DNA of 64,000 bases from Prauserella_A oleivorans (GTDB lineage Bacteria > Actinomycetota > Actinomycetes > Mycobacteriales > Pseudonocardiaceae). The notes under the pieces were generated by a model. That model had not been told where the DNA came from, did no database searches, and saw only the letters and a program-made list of their open reading frames with translations. Where the stretch lies: positions 5,394,001 through 5,458,000 of the forward strand of contig NZ_JBHUNT010000001.1 of the NCBI RefSeq assembly GCF_042685745.1. The letters are read 5' to 3'. Within the stretch, counting starts at the first letter, position 1. Every line of letters starts with the position of its first letter. A program made the translations under genes and the position numbers. Below, piece after piece: positions 61,715 to 64,000 of this stretch.

Positions 61715-62845
61715 TCAGCCGCAGGTCGGGACGGGCTTGCCGGCACGGAGGTTGCGCAGCGCACTGACGGCGTCGTCGAGCGTGCCGACCCTGACCAGCC
61801 GGAGCCCGTCCGGTGCCGCCGACACTGCCTCGGCGCAATTGTTCGCCGGCACCAGGAAGGTGCTCGCGCCCGCTTCCTTGGCGGCGACGAGCTTGAACGA
61901 GATGCCGCCGATGGCGCCGACGTTGCCGGCCGCGTCGATCTCCCCGGTGCCCGCGATCCGCTGACCGCCGACCAGGTCCTCCGCCTCCATCCGCTCGACG
62001 ATCGCCAGCGCGAACATCAGCCCCGCGGACGGCCCGCCGACGTCCTCGAGCGAGATGTCCACCTCGAACGGCACGTCGGCACGGTCCACCGGCTGCATGC
62101 CCACGAACCCCTGCGGCTGGCCGTCCGGGTGCCGGGCGAGTGTGAGGGACCGGGTTTGTTCCGGCTGGCCGTCGCGCTGGTAGGTGAGCGAGACCCGCTG
62201 GCCCGGACGGGTGTTCTCGAGCGCGGTGAGCACGTCCTGCTGGGAGGCGATCGCCTTGCCGTTGACCGCGACGATCCGGTCCCCGGGCTCCAGCACCGAG
62301 TCGGCCGGGCTGCCCGAGACGACCTGCTGCACCAGGACCTTCACCGGGTGGCCGATGCTGCGCAGCGCCGCCACCTCGGCGTTGCTCTGCGAGTCCTGGA
62401 ACTGCTGGACGTTCTGGCGCCGGACCTCTTCGTCGGTCTCGCCGGGACGGAAGTACTCCTCGCGCGGCGCCACGGCATAGCGGCCGCTGACCCACAGCCC
62501 CAGGGCGCCGAAAAGGGTGACGTCGTCGTTGAGCGAGACGGTGGTCATGCGGAGCTCGCCGCGGCCGGGATAACTGCGCTCGCCGTTGATCGACACGACC
62601 TGCTCGCCCTCGACCGTGCCCAGCGTGTCGTAGGTGGGTCCTGGCCCGAGGGCCACGTACGGCACGCGCACGAACGCACCCAGCAACGCGAACACGACCA
62701 CGAGCACGCCGCTGAACACGACCGTCCACCCGCGTCTGCTCAGACGGTTCCTCGGCCGGCGGCCGTCGTCGTCACCCGGCGTGGCCGAGGGCGGTGGCAC
62801 CTCGGTCGCGGCACCTGCCTGCGTGCCTCCTGACGCGGTATCCAT
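61715..62845 (-). CDS. PDZ/Lon-type (S16) membrane protease (YlbL-like)
   Basis: Encodes about 376 residues. After a basic N-terminus one TM (TVVFSGVLVVVFALLGAFV) anchors an extracytoplasmic part with a PDZ domain (GSPADSVLEPGDRIVAVNGK) and a Lon-type protease domain. The catalytic Ser is in VGGPSAGLMFALAIVER and the Lys in ISFKLVAAKEAGA. A GTG at 62869 or 62863 could be the start; ATG 62845 is conservative. Relatives in Bacillus affect surface and secreted proteins. Confidence 0.9.
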   Translation of the reverse strand: MDTASGGTQAGAATEVPPPSATPGDDDGRRPRNRLSRRGWTVVFSGVLVVVFALLGAFVRVPYVALGPGPTYDTLGTVEGEQVVSINGERSYPGRGELRMTTVSLNDDVTLFGALGLWVSGRYAVAPREEYFRPGETDEEVRRQNVQQFQDSQSNAEVAALRSIGHPVKVLVQQVVSGSPADSVLEPGDRIVAVNGKAIASQQDVLTALENTRPGQRVSLTYQRDGQPEQTRSLTLARHPDGQPQGFVGMQPVDRADVPFEVDISLEDVGGPSAGLMFALAIVERMEAEDLVGGQRIAGTGEIDAAGNVGAIGGISFKLVAAKEAGASTFLVPANNCAEAVSAAPDGLRLVRVGTLDDAVSALRNLRAGKPVPTCG

Positions 62846-62954
62846 GTCGCGGGACTCACTCACGCGCACAGCGTACGGTGACCGTTCTCAGCCGACAGCG
62901 AAGGTCCGTAGCGGGCACGTCGCAATCCCCTCGTGTCCGCGTACGGTAGGTGGC

Positions 62955-64000
62955 ATGAGCAACCCACCGTTCGGGTTCGGCTTCCCCGATCCCGACAAGC
63001 GTCCTGAGAACGAGCCGTCGGGCTCCGGCGGCCAGCAGGGTGCCGACGCGTTCCAGCAGCTGGGGCAGATGCTCAGCCAGCTTGGGCAAATGCTGAGCCA
63101 GGCGGGCAGCTCGTCGGGACCGGTCAACTACGACCTCGCCAAGCAGATCGCCCTCCAGCGCCTCGGCGGTGGTGGACAGCAGATGGGCTTCAAGGCCGAC
63201 GACCCGCAGGGCGACACCGCTGTGCGGGACTCCGCGCATCTCGCGGAGCTGTGGCTGGACGAGGCGACGATCCTGCCTGCGGGCGCCTCCAAGACCGTCG
63301 CGTGGACCTCCAAGGAGTGGGTGGAGCAGACGCTGCCGACGTGGCAGCGGCTCTGCGACCCGGTGGCCAAGCAGGTGTCCGGCGCGTGGATGCAGGCGCT
63401 GCCGGAGGAGGCCAAGCAGGCCGCGGGTCCGCTGCTGTCGATGGTCGGCCAGATGGGCGGGATGGCCTTCGGCTCCCAGCTGGGCAACGCGCTCGCGGAG
63501 CTGGCCTCGGAGGTACTGACGTCCACCGAGGTCGGTCTGCCGCTCGGCCCGGAGACCACGTCGGCACTGCTGCCCGCGAACATCGAGAAGTTCACCGAGG
63601 GCCTGGAGCGTCCGGCCAGCGAGGTGCTCGTGTTCCTCGCCGCCCGGGAGGCCGCCCACCAGCGGCTGTTCGCGCACGTGCCGTGGCTGCGGCAGCGGCT
63701 GCTGGCGACGGTCGAGGAGTTCGCGCACGGCATCACCGTCGACACGTCCGCGCTCGAGCAGCTGGCCGGCCAGGTCGACCCGAGCAACCCGGCGAGCATC
63801 GAGCAGGCCATGTCGTCGGGGCTGCTGGAACCGAAGACGACGCCCGAGCAGCAGGCCGCGCTGACACGGCTGGAGACCCTGCTCGCGCTCGTCGAGGGCT
63901 GGGTCGATGTCGTGGTCGCCGACGCGGTCGGCAACCGGCTGCCCGGGGCCGACGCGCTGCGGGAAACGCTGCGCAGGCGCCGGGCGACCGGCGGCCCGGC
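62955..64000 (+). CDS. Zincin-like metalloprotease-family protein (DUF2342), cut by window edge
   Basis: Encodes at least 348 residues, open at the right edge. It begins MSNPPFGFGFPDPDKRPE, a low-complexity Gln/Gly stretch QLGQMLSQLGQMLSQ, and then YDLAKQIALQRLGGGGQ, the usual start of this family. A conserved LAAREAAHQRLFAHVPWLRQ supplies a Glu and a His of a metal site. AGGTGG precedes ATG 62955. Divergent from the PDZ protease gene. Catalytic activity of the family is predicted rather than proven, and the C-terminus is not visible. Confidence 0.85.
   Translation, partial: MSNPPFGFGFPDPDKRPENEPSGSGGQQGADAFQQLGQMLSQLGQMLSQAGSSSGPVNYDLAKQIALQRLGGGGQQMGFKADDPQGDTAVRDSAHLAELWLDEATILPAGASKTVAWTSKEWVEQTLPTWQRLCDPVAKQVSGAWMQALPEEAKQAAGPLLSMVGQMGGMAFGSQLGNALAELASEVLTSTEVGLPLGPETTSALLPANIEKFTEGLERPASEVLVFLAAREAAHQRLFAHVPWLRQRLLATVEEFAHGITVDTSALEQLAGQVDPSNPASIEQAMSSGLLEPKTTPEQQAALTRLETLLALVEGWVDVVVADAVGNRLPGADALRETLRRRRATGGP

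Overview
The window is one contiguous piece of a high-GC actinobacterial chromosome. GTG and TTG starts are common, and it carries a WhiB regulator, F420-type oxidoreductases, two type VII (ESX)-like secretion gene sets, an FtsEX-SmpB-RF2 block and a UPF0182 protein. Together these point to the family Pseudonocardiaceae (an Amycolatopsis, Saccharomonospora or Prauserella-like organism). The family is an inference from gene content; the species cannot be named from the sequence alone. There is no phage, no intact insertion sequence and no CRISPR array.

Layout. 1-8.5 kb: DinB polymerase (cut by the left edge), CBS protein, ribonuclease Z, WhiB, a methyltransferase, a metallo-beta-lactamase/rhodanese protein, a MazEF toxin-antitoxin pair with its own palindrome, and small secreted or membrane proteins. 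8.6-12.8 kb: short-chain dehydrogenase, acetamidase/formamidase, arylsulfotransferase-like protein and a cytosolic sulfotransferase, all leftward. 13-19.9 kb: two ESX-like modules (a 487-aa candidate effector with a SAV_915-like protein and a WXG100-like partner; then an EspC-like protein, an NlpC/P60 peptidase and two YbaB/EbfC-like proteins), separated by a Sir2 deacylase and tRNA-Ala, followed by a membrane-anchored DsbA-like protein. 19.9-25.4 kb: HrpB helicase, a voltage-sensor-like membrane protein, dienelactone hydrolase and two unknowns.

25.4-33 kb: a complete, tightly overlapping histidine-utilisation operon (hutH-hutU-M20 amidohydrolase-hutF-hutI) with a divergent IclR regulator. 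HutH and HutU deaminate and hydrate histidine, HutI opens the ring and HutF deiminates formiminoglutamate; the M20 enzyme sits where an N-formylglutamate deformylase would be expected. An ammonium transporter follows. 35-40 kb: DUF2267 pair, formate/nitrite transporter, THUMP-type RNA methyltransferase and an F420/PPOX protein. 39-47.9 kb: a six-gene catabolic operon (Fe-S protein, FAD oxidase, 85-aa protein, APC permease, aldehyde dehydrogenase, LLM flavin/F420 enzyme) driven from a recognisable promoter, with a divergent GntR/FadR regulator and a Cache-domain protein.

47.9-64 kb: tmRNA (ssrA) with three 3'-end-like repeats beside it, a sensor-domain/histidine kinase/response regulator set, an acyltransferase frame-shifted twice, an amidohydrolase, smpB-ftsX-ftsE-prfB, a PadR regulator, two initiator tRNA genes, a large UPF0182 membrane protein, a PPA1309-like protein, a PDZ/Lon-type protease and the start of a zincin-like protein.

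The most unusual structural signal is a 21-bp tandem repeat present in three arrays (8.5, 21.4 and 25.3 kb). Two arrays directly follow genes and one lies in frame inside hrpB.
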